Shown piece by piece: positions 21,171 through 30,330 of a stretch of DNA of 64,000 nucleotides (its first letter is position 1; each line of letters opens with the position of its first letter). The DNA is taken from contig CAUYUJ010000369.1 of NCBI GenBank assembly GCA_963575745.1, positions 1 to 64,000 of the forward strand, written 5' to 3'. Source of the DNA: Prorocentrum cordatum. Taxonomy: Eukaryota; Sar; Dinophyceae; Prorocentrales; Prorocentraceae. The position numbers were made by a program, and so were the translations under genes. The notes beneath the pieces are model-generated. The model saw only the letters and a program-made list of their open reading frames with translations, had not been told where the DNA came from and searched no databases.

Positions 21171-23185
21171 CGGCGCTGCCGTCGCGCCCGCGACCCCCAC
21201 CTCGCTCTGGCGAGGCTCTCAGCGGATTAGGCACGTCGCCCAAAGGCCGCGGCCATGGGCCCAGCCCCAGGCGCCCTGGGGGCGGCGGTTCCAACAGAAA
21301 TGCACCAGGAGCTCCAGCCCGTTACGCATCTCTGCGGTGCGCATCCCGCCCTCGGTCGCTAGTTCTCTCCACGGACCTTCACGGGGCTCGAGCTGGGCTG
21401 CTAGTGCGTCGAACGTTCCTCCTCGACCAGTACGCCTGGGGCCCGCCACCCGCGGTCCGCGGCGGGGCCCGTCGGCTTCCCTACTCCCGTCCAGGATGAG
21501 CGACTCTAGCAGCCCAGCATGGCCAAGTCCTTGTCTAGGGGGCTCCTTTTCCATGTCGGAGATCCCCAAGTCGCCCTGCCAGTGTCTGGCGCCGTCAGGG
21601 GACGAACAGGGTCGGCACCTTCCCCGCCCGTGACGGCTTGAGCCAGGGGTGGGGGGCGGCGGGGCGGGGACTCCAGGAGGGGGGCGATCGGCAGATCCTC
21701 GGGAGCGGGATCGGGCCGGGCGACGATCGCGAACGGCTCCTGCGTGGCGGCACTGATGCCGCTGTTCGGGGCCACGGCGTTCGACTCTCCTCCATCGGGT
21801 CGAACGCTGAGGGGACATCGCTCCTCAGTCCTGGCACCTCCCCCAGGCTGTGGCGACCCGTCTGGCCCTATCGGGTGGAAGGGGAGGGTGGGCGAAATAG
21901 CGCCGGAGACACCGTGCGCCCGCGACTGGGTCTGCCTACTGGCTTCAGCCCCTCCTGGGGGGGGGCCCTGCCCCACTGGTACCTGGAACTATCTGCGCGG
22001 CTACCTCTGGGCCCTCCTCTGCCTCGCCCAGTCCGGCGGGGGCAGAGCGGTCCGTGCTGGCCGCCCCCCTAGACGCAGGACTGTCCACACCTCGGGGTCT
22101 CACCGCCGCATCATGGCTGAAGGTCCCGAGTCCCCTCCCTTCCGTTGGGCTGCCTCGTTCCAGGCCGCCCTCTATCTGCTCCCCGGTGACGATGGGGCTG
22201 CCAGGGGTGCGGCTGACGGCTGCCTGGTCATGGGGTCGGGCCCTGCCGCCAGTGGCGTGCCTGCGCGGCAATCCCTGCTCGCTGCTGTTGGCCGCCACTT
22301 CTCCCGGCGCCCTGGGCGACTCGTCGAGCTCCCCTTGCGCCCCCCTATCTCCCGCAGGGCCTCTCATCCTGGCCTCCGCTTCGAGGTTGGCTCTGCCCCT
22401 CGCGCCCTGGCCGTTCGCCGTCTGGTCGCTTAGGGGCGGGGTGATATCGGGGGGGCGGCTGACGGCCCCCCCATCGCGTTCCCCCCAAATGCGCCCGCCC
22501 CTGCCGGGGCGACCGCCGCCGAGGGGGGGCTGCAGAGGATCGATGAGGTGAGCGGGGGGGCGTCGCCGCGAGGGCCCCCAGGGCGCCCAGGATCCCGCCC
22601 GCCGCGTCTATCGGGGGCGGCGCCTTCTGGGATATCGGCTTCCCCCGAGTTGTCTCTCGGCGGGCTGTCTCTGCCCCTGTCAGCGGCCTGCTCGGCAGGA
22701 CCGTTCAAGTGGGAAGTACCAGGGGCGCGGCTAACGGCCGCTCTTGATTCTCTTTCAATTTGTATTCCAGGGTGGCCATCGGCCTCTTCCACTTCGCACT
22801 CAAAGGGAAGTCCAGGGCGACGGCTCGCTGCCGTCTGGGGCGTTATCGGCATCTGCTCACCAGGAGGGCGGCCGTCGGCCGCATGGGGCACCAAAAGGCT
22901 GCCTTCGTCGGGGCTCTGCCTCGTGGCCGCCCCCTCTGATGCCCCCCGCAGGGATCCAGGGTCGCGGCTAACGGCCGCTCTGAGTTGAGGTCTCATTGTC
23001 GCCATCAGAACTGGATCCTGGTTTACCCCGTGGGCGAGGGGGGAACGCTGTCCAGGGGGGATCTGGGTCTGGCTGGGGTCTGGGGGGGGATCGACCAGAG
23101 CCAGTGCCTGGGCCCCCAGGTCCTGCACTGAATGGTCCCCGCCCCCCTCGATGCTGCCAGATCGATCGCTCTCCCCGCCCTCCAT
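21171..23185 (-). pseudogene. Unit 1 Pro/Gly-rich N-terminal ORFs with hairpins
   Basis: An ATG at 23185, about 210 bases downstream of the spliced-leader scar, opens a 251-codon frame to 22430. Weaker frames continue to 21219. The sequence is low complexity (Pro, Gly, Ser, Arg) with a repeated AAVSR-x-PG motif. Near 21420 a frame matches unit 2 well (SREADGP, GPRVA, TGRGGT, GPWRE). Hairpins with TAACG or TGACG loops lie at 22209-22223, 22727-22741 and 22964-22978. A second GACGGCTTGAGCCAGGG at about 21632 resembles the scar region of unit 2. Presumably this is the disordered leader protein of the element. Confidence 0.5.
22727..22978. repeat. Paired GCGGC-TAACG-GCCGC hairpins
   Basis: Two identical 15-base hairpins lie at 22727-22741 and 22964-22978; each has a 5-bp GC stem and a TAACG loop. 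A third with a wobble pair and TGACG loop is at 22209-22223. Each sits beside a CCAGGG motif. They belong to the larger hairpin family described in the findings. Confidence 0.7.
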
Positions 23186-23395
23186 CGGAGGCGCCCAGGG
23201 GGCGCCGTCTGCGGCCAGGGAGCCCAGGTGAGCTGAGCTGCGGGCTGGAGCTGGGCCACGCCAGGGACTGCGCCGCGAGCAGCACTGGGACGTGGCCGGC
23301 CGCGGCCCGAGGGAGCCGGCGCCCGCCCAGAGATGCGTCGGGCGCCCCCCTTGAGCACGGGAGACTGGTCCGAGGGAGCCAGACCCGTGAGACGG

Positions 23396-23413
23396 CTTGA
23401 GCCAAGGCTAAGG
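23396..23413 (-). other. Spliced-leader scar at the 5' end of unit 1
   Basis: The plus strand reads CTTGAGCCAAGGCTAAGG. This is the reverse complement of the dinoflagellate spliced leader with a 3-base internal deletion and one mismatch. It is immediately preceded, in the minus sense, by GTATCCCCACCAG (23417-23429) and a short A run. Such relics arise when a trans-spliced mRNA is copied back into the genome. Confidence 0.75.
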
Positions 23414-23496
23414 ACTCTGGTGGGGATACTTTTTGACTCGCGGCCCGCAAGGAAAAGTCCAGAGGGCGGTGTGAACGAGGCTGGGGCACAGCGCCC

Positions 23497-23770
23497 GGCG
23501 GGGATACTTTTTCTTGTACGGCCGCAGGCGAACGCGCCAGCGGCGGGCGAAGTAGGTCGGGCCGCGACCGGCTTAAATTACCGACGGCTAACGCGCGCGA
23601 CTAGGCGGCCGCGGCAGCGCCGGATGCAGCAAGCAGCAACTGCGGCGAGGGTGAGGCTGATCCCAGGGGGAGCAGAACCCAGGGCAGAGCTGCAAGGTGA
23701 CCCAGGGAATCCCAGGGAGCACCAAATTAGCCAAACCTGACACGCGCTGCCAAAATGGCGCGAAATCTGA
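23497..23770 (-). repeat. 3'-terminal block of unit 3
   Basis: This block aligns with 30090-30330, the corresponding end of unit 2. Both carry GGGGATACTTTTT, GCCGCAGGCG, an AAGCGCC/ACGCGCC-type segment, GGTCGGGC, AATTACC, AGCAAGCAGCAAC/CGCAAGCAGCAAC and CCAAAATGGCGCG. Shared 3' ends are what non-LTR elements use to be recognised by their RT, so this is a candidate recognition region. A second, partial copy of its GGGGATACTTTTT end lies at 23421. Confidence 0.65.
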
Positions 23771-24733
23771 AGAGGCGCCAGCCGAAGCGTCGCACACCGA
23801 CAGATCAAGTAATGACCGCTCAAATGTAGGTAAACCTGCGTCCCAGGAGCAATCATGCGCACCGTTGTCCTTGCATAGCATAGCAAAAACTTGTGAATAC
23901 ATAGCAATGCAACCGAGTAGGATGGACCATACTCAATGCCAAATATATACCCAGGGTGCTCGTGCGCAGCCGATGGCGAGTGACACCGGGACAATGAAGG
24001 CGGCGCCAGCGGATGCGACGCACGACCAACAGTCATCCAGGGTGTGCCACCTGTGCGAAGACACCTGTGGACCTGTTGGCAACGCCAGGAGCCAAGTAGG
24101 ATAGACCACACCCGACCCTGTCGCGACCGTACAGAACCTTAACGGCTGCATAAGGCTGCCCGCTGGAAGGCCAGGCCACGGCCACACCCAGGAGAAGCCA
24201 GAGTGAAGAAGCGGCGGGCAGGAAACCAGGGCCAGCAGGGCTGCAGTGGGCCCAGCTGCCGCAGGAGGGGCGGAAGGAGCGAGGGACCCCAGGAGGCAGC
24301 GATGGCAAGAGGTGGTGCAGGGCCACCACCCCGATGCACCTTTGCGCCGCGGAGGGCCCAGGGGGGGCGGTGGGGGGCAAGCGCCACTGAGCGAGGGCAG
24401 GGGCTTGCGGACTGGCAGCACCCAGCCAGAAGTGAACCAGCTATAGCACACGCACCGCTGGCGCCGACGGGCGCGGGGGGCGCCGGCACCGGGCGGTGCA
24501 GGCGGCGCGCGGTGTGGGCCAGCGCACGCGGACAGCGCCGACTCGCCCGCAGGCGCCAGCTGCGTCCGCGGCGCAGGCGGGGGCGCGCGCGCGCTAGCCA
24601 CCCTGGCCACCGCAACCGCCTGGAGCAGCCCGCGAGGGGCGACAGGGCCACCGGCGAGCAGCGGGCGGAGAGGGGCAGGAGGGGCGGGGCGGCGTCAGAC
24701 AAGTGCGAAACAAGGGCGGGCGCGCCCGCGGCT
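23771..24733 (-). other. 3' untranslated region of unit 3
   Basis: No conserved ORF is visible here. Open frames on both strands are GC-driven and Pro/Arg/Ala-rich. The sequence is strewn with CCCAGGG or CCAGGG (for example near 23838, 23951, 24036 and 24357). No terminator or promoter can be assigned. Confidence 0.45.
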
Positions 24734-27700
24734 TTAGGTGACGACCTTCCACTGTTTCTGGTCCTTCCTGGGCGCGCGGCGATCAGCGTGGCCCTTCGCC
24801 GCCTGGCGCCCCCTGCCCGCGCCGCCACTTCCACCCAGGTACCGATGCCGCAACTGCGCCCAGTCAACGCCGAGGTCCAGCGCGTCGTCCATGGCCCGCA
24901 CGTCGCAGTTATGGCTGCGGAAGGAGGACAGGAAATTGACGCACGTTTGCTGGTCGTGCCGCCGCGGGTCGGGCGCGCCTTTGCTGCCAGGCATGGCGTG
25001 CTGCTGGGCGAACGCATGCCAGGCGCCTGTGAACCTCGCTCCCAGGGTGACCTGAAGCCGCTTTATCGTCTCGCCAAGTGTCTCCCCGGGGGGGTCCCAC
25101 TGGATGCCGCCGATCTTAGCTTTATATAGCTGCTGTCCCGTGTCTGGGTCTAAAGGTTCTGGACAGTGACGCGCGGCGGGGCCCGCTACCAGGGGCGGGG
25201 TGGTCAGCGGCTGGTCCTCGGCGCGGCGCCTGCTGCTGCATCTGCGGCTGCTGCTGCTGCGTCCGCCGCCTGTCGTCTGCCGCCCACCAGACCCGCCAGC
25301 GCGGTCGGCGTCGCCACGGGCCAGGTTTCGGCCCAGGGGCGGCGGGGAGACTGGAAGGTCGCCAGTCGCAGAGGCTAGGCAGGGCGTCCACCTGCTGCAG
25401 CGAAGACTCGCTGGGGGAACGTTCCGGCCGCGCTGCCGTTGTTCCTCGGCGCTCGTGCTCGCGCCATTGCCCGGGAGGGAGGGGCCAGGGTAAGTAGCGT
25501 CAGCCAGGGGAGTGTGGCGGTGGGTGGTTGCCTGTTCCTGTTCTTCCCCATGCTCCCATTCCTGTGCTGGCGCCACTTCCGCGCCCTCCCCGTGGGCGGC
25601 CGGCAGCTCCTGCTCATCGGGCTCTTCCGGCTCCTGCTCCGCATGCTGCTCACGTTCGCTGCTCTGCGACTGTTCCGACCGGTTGGGCCCGCCGCCGGAA
25701 TCGTCTATGGCTTCGCGATGCGCGGCGGCTACTGTGGCACGGAAGCCTGGCGGGGACTTGCGGGTTGGCGCGGGCCGCACGGTTGGCCGCCAGGTAAAGG
25801 CCGAGTCGCCTCCAGCAGCTGGGGCGGAGAGGAACGCTGCACTGTGGTAAGCGGGGGCAGGCCCCTCCCGTTGGCGCTCGCCTTCAGACCCGCGCCCGCC
25901 CTCGTCCACGAGCGCGCCCCCATCTGTCGCAGCGTGACTTTCGCCATGCGTGGGAGTGCTGCGGGTCGCACCTGGCCCAGGCACGTTGTCAGACACCGTT
26001 TCTCTCGCCAGGACGGGAGTCGCCTTCCTCAGCGTGGCCCGGCCTTCGAGAGGGAGTGGCTGCGGTTCGCTGTCCGTTCGGGCGGATTCGCTGACAGGGG
26101 AACGAGGGCGAATGGGCGCGAAAGGACTTCTCTCGACAAGCTGGCGGAAGGCCTCGATGTCCTGCCTCTGCAAAGCATGTTCGCGGTTCCCCAGCGAGGG
26201 GTCTTCGAAAGTACCAGGGACGGCGGCGGGCGGAGTCGCAGCGGGGCGTTGTTGGGTCTCGCCGCCAACCAGATGCATCGACAGCCCCAGGCTTTGCAAA
26301 TAGTGGGCTCCGCATCGGCCGTCGGCCACGGGGATGGCCTCGGAGGCGTTGGCTGGAGGGTCTGCGCCGATCGCAAACACGCGCCCGTCTGTGGCCCGCA
26401 CGCACCTCCAGGAGTCAAGCGAAACCTCCAATCGCGAGCGCCCAGGGCCGCTGCCAGTCACACTTTCGCGCACCCCCACGAAGCGAGAACTGTAACAACT
26501 GACGGCCGCGCTTGGATTTACGACCACCTGGCTGTCTGTTGCGCGCGGAATGTATCCGATTTCCGCAGTGCCCTCCGCAGCATTCCGACCTGCCGTCGCG
26601 ATGCTGTCGCCAGGAGAGTGCGCCATTTCGGGCGCATATTCGGCGTCCGCCAAGACTCTGCCCCCAGGGCGCTGGCAGGAGTGAGGGGACGCACTTTCGG
26701 CCGCGTCTTCCGCCTCAACAACGAGACCGCCCCGGGGACGCTGATAGGAGTGAGGGGTTGTAGGAACGCCTGCTTGGTTGTCTCCTGGAGGGGAAGGCAC
26801 CGGCGCGCTGTGGCTGACGACCGCCTGTTCGGTCTGCAGCACTCCCAGGGGACTACTGCAGCTGAAGGCCGCACGTTCCAGCGTGAACTCCTGACTCTCT
26901 ATGCTGCGAGGAGGCTCGAGATATCCTCCACCATCCGCTCGGGGAAGCGTCGTGGACCTCCTCTCGGGAGGAGGCTGGTCTCCGAGCGCTGGCGCGCCCT
27001 CTGCGGCATTCCCGACTGTCGCCACGATACTGTTGCCAGGGGGGCACGCAATTTCGGCCGCATCTTCCGCCTCAACAACGAGACCGCCCCCGGGACGCTG
27101 ATAGGAGTGAGGGGTTGTAGGAACGCCTGCTTGGTTGTCTCCTGGAGGGGAAGGCACCGGCGCGCTGTGGCTGACGACCGCCTGTTCGGTCTGTAGCTCT
27201 CCCAGGGGACTACTGCAGCTGAAGGCCGCGCGTTCCAGTGTGAACTCCTGACTCTCTATGCTGCGAGGAGGCTCGAGATATCCTCCATCATCCGCTCGGG
27301 GAGGCGTCGTGGACCTCCATTTCGGGAGGAGGCCGGTCTCCGAGCGCACGCGCGCCCTCTGCGGCATTCCCGACTGTCGCCACGATTCTGCTGCCAGGGG
27401 GGCGCGCAATTTCGGCCGCATCTTCCGCCTCAACAACGAGACCGCCCCCGGGACGCTGATAGGAGTGAGGGGTTGTAGGAACGCCTGCTTGGTTTCTCCT
27501 GGAGGGGAAGGCACCGGCGCGCTGTGGCTGACGACCACCTGTTCGGTTTGTAGCTCTCCCAGGGGACTACTGCAGCTGAAGGCCGCACGTTCCAGTGTGA
27601 ACTCCTGACTCTCTATGCTGCGAGGAGGCTCGAGATATCCTCCATCATCCGCTCGGGGAGGCGTCGTGGACCTCCTTTCGGGAGCAGGCCGGTCTCCGAG

Positions 27701-29992
27701 CGCAGGCGCGCCCTCTGCGGCATTCCCGACTGTCGCCACGATGCTGTTGCCAGGGGGGCGCGCAATTTCGGCCGCATCTTCCGCCTCAACAACGAGACCG
27801 CCCCCGGGACGCTGATAGGAGTGAGGGGTTGTAGGAACGCCTGCTTGGTCATTTCTTGGAGGGGAAGGCACCGGCGCGCTGTGGCTGACGACCACCTGAT
27901 CGGTCCGCACCACTCCCAGGGGGCTACTGCAGCTGAAGGCCGCGCGTTCCAGTGTGAACTCCTGACCCTCGATGTTGCGAGGAGGCTCGAGATATCCTCC
28001 ACCATGCGCTCGGGGAGGCGTCGTGGACCTCTTCTCGGGGGGAGGCTGGTCTCCGACCGCGGGCGCTCCCTCAGCAGCACTCCCACCTGTCGCCACGATG
28101 CTGTTGCCAGGGGGGGGCGCAATTTCGGCCGCATCTTCCGCCCGCCCAACAACGAGACCGCCCCCGGGACGCTGATAGGAGTGAGGGGCTGTAGGAACGC
28201 CTGCTTGGTTGTCTCCTGGACGGGAAGGCACCGGCGCGCTGTGGCTGACGACCACCTGTTCGGTTTGTAGCTCTCCCAGGGGACTACTGCAGCTGAAGGC
28301 CGCACGTTCCAGCGTGAACTCCTGACTCTCTATGCCAATGCTGCGAGGAGGCTCGAGATATCCTCCATCATCCGCTCGGGGAGGCGTCGTGGACCTCCAT
28401 TCGGGAGCAGGCCGGTCTCCGAGCGCAGGCGCGCCCTCTGCGGCATTCCCGACTGTCGCCACGATTCTGCTGCCAGAGGGGGACGCAATTTCGGCCGCAT
28501 CTTCCGCCTCAACAACGAGACCGCCCCCGGGACGCTGATAGGAGTGAGGGGTTGTAGGAACGCCTGCTTGGTTGTCTCCTGGACGGGAAGGCACCGGCGC
28601 GCTGTGGCCGACGACCACCTGTTCGGTCTGTAGCACTCCCAGGGGACTACTGCAGCTGAAGGCGAGATATCCTCCATCATCCGCTCGGGGAGGCGTCGTG
28701 GGCCTCCTTTCGGGAGGAGGCTGGTCTCCGAGCGCAGGCGCGCCCTCTGCGGCATTCCCACCTGTCGCCACGATACTGTTGCCAGGGGGGGGCGCAATTT
28801 CGGCCGCATCTTCCGCCTCAACAGCGAGACCGCCCCCGGGACGCTGATAGGAGTGAGAGGCTGTAGGAACTCCTGCTCGGTCATTTCCTGGAGGGGAAGG
28901 CACCGGCGCGCTGTGGCTGACGACCACCTGTTCGGTCCGTAGCACTCCCAGGGGACTACTGCAGCTGAGGGCCGCACGTTCCAGTGTGCACTCCTGACTC
29001 TCTATGCTGCGAGGAGGCTCGAGATATCCTCCATCCACCGCTCGGGAAGGCGTCGTGAACCTGATCTCGGGAGGAGGCCGGTCTCCGACCGCAGGCGCGC
29101 CCTCCGCGGCGCCACCACCTGTCACCGTGACACTGCTACTAGGAATGGGCGCGCTGTCGAGGGCATATTCGGCCTCCACCAAGACTCTGTGCCTGGGACG
29201 CTGATAGGAATGAGGAGCTGTAGGAACGCCTGTCTGCCTGTCTCTGACAGAAGGAAGAACCGACCCGCTGCGGCTGACCACCGCGTGCTCTGTCTGTAAC
29301 TCTCCCTGGCGACTGACGCAGCTAACGGCCGCTGGTTGGCGACTGTCTTCAGGCGAAACGCCACCTCCAAATTTGCAGCAATCGCCAACCTCAGACTTGC
29401 GATGGTCTTCAAGCGGGTCGGTTCTGCGCCCAGGGAGCGCGCTCGCGACGGCGTCCGCCGCGCGCCCAGCAGCCTGGGCCAGGGCCGCGACGGCCGTCCA
29501 GAGGGAGGCCTGCGCAGCCTTTGCGGCGGCATCGGCGCAGGCACACGCGGCGGCGGCGGCGGCTGCGTCGGGCGCAGCACTGGCGCCGACTGCGCGGACG
29601 CTTGGGGCGTCAGCAGCGTCGGCGGCGAAGGCGGCGCGGGGCGCGGGCCGCCGGACACGGACGGCGCCAACTCGCCCGAGGGCGTCGGCTGCGTCCGCGG
29701 CGCTGGTTGGTGCGCGCGCGTGGGCCGCCATAGCCACGTCGGCCCCCCAGAAGGCGCTGGCGGCGGAGGCCGCGGCGGGGCAGCCATCGCCAGCGGCGCC
29801 AGCGGCGTTGGCGGCGCAAACGGCGGCGGACGCGCCCAAGGGAGAGGACGCCTCCGACGCGTTCGCAGCGCCAACCGCGTTGGCCGCGCTGGCGAGCCCA
29901 GGGGGGCGGCCGCCGGCCGCGGCAGCAGCGTCCAGGCGGCGCCGATTCGCAGCGCGCACTTGTCGGCGCCGCCGCGCCGCCGCAGTCTCCAT
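24734..29992 (-). CDS. Repeat-rich protein of unit 3 with the shared C-terminal domain
   Basis: I chose the ATG at 29992, about 50 bases after the last spliced-leader scar. The frame is open further upstream through the scars, but without an ATG. The product is ~1752 residues. It has an Arg/Ala-rich N-terminus (to ~residue 180) with RRRRQVRAANRRR; then Ala-rich sequence; then eight tandem units of about 119 residues (DNA 26.5-29.33 kb) with QRPGGG, AEDAAE, FTLERAAFSCSSPLG and HSYQRP motifs; then a Glu/Gln/Ser-rich stretch. The last ~130 residues (from QLYKAKIGG) match the tail domain of units 1 and 2. One repeat unit is read in a shifted frame between compensating 1-base indels (~27489 and ~27317), yet the ORF stays open. 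The protein is probably largely disordered. It could be an RNA-packaging protein of a passenger element; this is inference. Confidence 0.65.
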   Translation of the reverse strand: METAAARRRRQVRAANRRRLDAAAAAGGRPPGLASAANAVGAANASEASSPLGASAAVCAANAAGAAGDGCPAAASAASAFWGADVAMAAHARAPTSAADAADALGRVGAVRVRRPAPRAAFAADAADAPSVRAVGASAAPDAAAAAAACACADAAAKAAQASLWTAVAALAQAAGRAADAVASALPGRRTDPLEDHRKSEVGDCCKFGGGVSPEDSRQPAAVSCVSRQGELQTEHAVVSRSGSVLPSVRDRQTGVPTAPHSYQRPRHRVLVEAEYALDSAPIPSSSVTVTGGGAAEGAPAVGDRPPPEIRFTTPSRAVDGGYLEPPRSIESQECTLERAALSCSSPLGVLRTEQVVVSHSAPVPSPPGNDRAGVPTASHSYQRPGGGLAVEAEDAAEIAPPPGNSIVATGGNAAEGAPALGDQPPPERRPTTPPRADDGGYLAFSCSSPLGVLQTEQVVVGHSAPVPSRPGDNQAGVPTTPHSYQRPGGGLVVEAEDAAEIASPSGSRIVATVGNAAEGAPALGDRPAPEWRSTTPPRADDGGYLEPPRSIGIESQEFTLERAAFSCSSPLGELQTEQVVVSHSAPVPSRPGDNQAGVPTAPHSYQRPGGGLVVGRAEDAAEIAPPPGNSIVATGGSAAEGAPAVGDQPPPEKRSTTPPRAHGGGYLEPPRNIEGQEFTLERAAFSCSSPLGVVRTDQVVVSHSAPVPSPPRNDQAGVPTTPHSYQRPGGGLVVEAEDAAEIARPPGNSIVATVGNAAEGAPALGDRPAPERRSTTPPRADDGGYLEPPRSIESQEFTLERAAFSCSSPLGELQTEQVVVSHSAPVPSPPGETKQAFLQPLTPISVPGAVSLLRRKMRPKLRAPLAAESWRQSGMPQRARVRSETGLLPKWRSTTPPRADDGGYLEPPRSIESQEFTLERAAFSCSSPLGELQTEQAVVSHSAPVPSPPGDNQAGVPTTPHSYQRPGGGLVVEAEDAAEIACPPGNSIVATVGNAAEGAPALGDQPPPERRSTTLPRADGGGYLEPPRSIESQEFTLERAAFSCSSPLGVLQTEQAVVSHSAPVPSPPGDNQAGVPTTPHSYQRPRGGLVVEAEDAAESASPHSCQRPGGRVLADAEYAPEMAHSPGDSIATAGRNAAEGTAEIGYIPRATDSQVVVNPSAAVSCYSSRFVGVRESVTGSGPGRSRLEVSLDSWRCVRATDGRVFAIGADPPANASEAIPVADGRCGAHYLQSLGLSMHLVGGETQQRPAATPPAAVPGTFEDPSLGNREHALQRQDIEAFRQLVERSPFAPIRPRSPVSESARTDSEPQPLPLEGRATLRKATPVLARETVSDNVPGPGATRSTPTHGESHAATDGGALVDEGGRGSEGERQREGPAPAYHSAAFLSAPAAGGDSAFTWRPTVRPAPTRKSPPGFRATVAAAHREAIDDSGGGPNRSEQSQSSEREQHAEQEPEEPDEQELPAAHGEGAEVAPAQEWEHGEEQEQATTHRHTPLADATYPGPSLPGNGASTSAEEQRQRGRNVPPASLRCSRWTPCLASATGDLPVSPPPLGRNLARGDADRAGGSGGRQTTGGGRSSSSRRCSSRRRAEDQPLTTPPLVAGPAARHCPEPLDPDTGQQLYKAKIGGIQWDPPGETLGETIKRLQVTLGARFTGAWHAFAQQHAMPGSKGAPDPRRHDQQTCVNFLSSFRSHNCDVRAMDDALDLGVDWAQLRHRYLGGSGGAGRGRQAAKGHADRRAPRKDQKQWKVVT
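26500..29330 (-). repeat. Eight tandem ~357-bp coding repeats
   Basis: The anchor CTGATAGGAGTGAG (CTGATAGGAATGAG in the last) begins at 26741, 27098, 27456, 27812, 28172, 28535, 28844 and 29201. Spacings are 357, 358, 356, 360, 363, 309 and 357. All are multiples of three except the 358/356 pair, which compensate. Inner units are very similar; the outermost at each end are the most diverged, as expected from unequal crossing over. The unit encodes ~119 residues of the unit 3 protein. Confidence 0.9.
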
Positions 29993-30041
29993 CGCCCGGG
30001 GCTGAGCGCCAAACACGTATGGGGGGAGCGCGCCGTCTTGA

Positions 30042-30089
30042 CTTGAGCCAGAGGCTTGAGCCAAGGGGCTTGAGCCAGAGGGGCTACGG
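30042..30089 (-). other. Three nested spliced-leader scars at the 5' end of unit 3
   Basis: CTTGAGCCA occurs at 30042-30050, 30055-30063 and 30069-30077. The last continues to 30089 as an almost complete reverse-complemented spliced leader (18 of 21 positions). In the transcript sense the complete one is outermost and the two truncated ones are inside. That order is expected if the unit went through three rounds of trans-splicing and retroposition, each using the AG of the previous leader as acceptor. GTATCCCCACCAG lies immediately outside (30092-30104). Confidence 0.85.
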
Positions 30090-30330
30090 ACCTGGTGGGG
30101 ATACTTTTTTGTTTACAGCCGCAGGCGGAAGCGCCGGCGGCGAGGGGTCACGGTCGGGCTGCGGCCGTGACGAATTACCCGGGCGCGCGCGGGGGCCGCG
30201 GATCAGGCGGCGGCGCAAGCAGCAACCCAGGGCGTCTGAGAGGCCAGGCGGTCGTGCAAGCTGCAACCCAGGGAGTCTGAAGGGTCAGTCACCCAGGAAG
30301 CAAAGCGGACGCGGCCAAAATGGCGCGCCG
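30090..30330 (-). repeat. 3'-terminal block of unit 2
   Basis: Counterpart of 23497-23770. In the minus sense it ends with GCCTGCGGC, a 6-A run and GTATCCCCACC, directly abutting the spliced-leader scar of unit 3. No spacer is left between the two units. The 6-A run could be a trace of a poly(A) tail. Confidence 0.65.

Larger units (their letters stand above)
886..23413 (-). mobile_element. Retroelement unit 1, degenerate copy
   Basis: This unit runs from a spliced-leader scar at 23413 down to the truncation at about 886. It keeps, in the same order as unit 2, the Pro-rich N-terminal ORF, zinc ribbon ORF, linker, RING, mid protein, EEP endonuclease, RT, RNase H, zinc-finger ORF, SF1 helicase and C-terminal zinc region. 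The stretch that in unit 2 carries the rest of the mid protein, the short ORF and the DNA methyltransferase is missing. Frameshifts and stops are numerous, RT motif C is YVGD and the helicase P-loop reads GKA, so it is almost certainly inactive. Insertions at 17.3-18.6 kb and 3.4-3.65 kb add to the decay. Confidence 0.85.
23414..30089 (-). mobile_element. Retroelement unit 3, short derivative
   Basis: This unit begins at the spliced-leader scars (30042-30089) and ends at the junction with unit 1. It has a ~50-base leader, one long ORF (29992-24734) and a ~1.3-kb 3' region. Its last ~240 bases match the end of unit 2, and the last 130 residues of its ORF match the C-terminal domain of unit 2. 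It has no EN, RT, RNase H or helicase. It looks like an internally deleted or chimeric passenger that could be mobilised in trans. Confidence 0.7.

Noticed and set aside
21637-21645. CTTGAGCCA at 21637 as another spliced-leader scar
   Set aside because: Only 9 bases of leader and in mid-ORF. The wider 16-base match to the unit 2 scar region is noted, but it is not enough for a separate call.
23749-23759. GCCAAAATGGC (also 30314-30324), which matches the core of the reverse-complemented spliced leader
   Set aside because: It is a self-complementary-like 11-mer inside the homologous 3' block, and the flanking leader bases do not match; not called a scar.
24139-25017. 292-codon ORF overlapping the end of the unit 3 protein
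   Set aside because: It is a shadow frame: its upstream half overlaps the conserved tail domain in another frame, and the rest is Arg/Pro-rich.
25439-27196. 585-codon plus-strand ORF antisense to the unit 3 protein
   Set aside because: It is open because the GC-rich repeat units lack stops in several frames; it has no independent homology or start context.
26741-29201. Possible CRISPR-like regular spacing of repeats
   Set aside because: Units are ~357 bp, coding and contiguous, with no short repeats or unique spacers, and the genome is eukaryotic.
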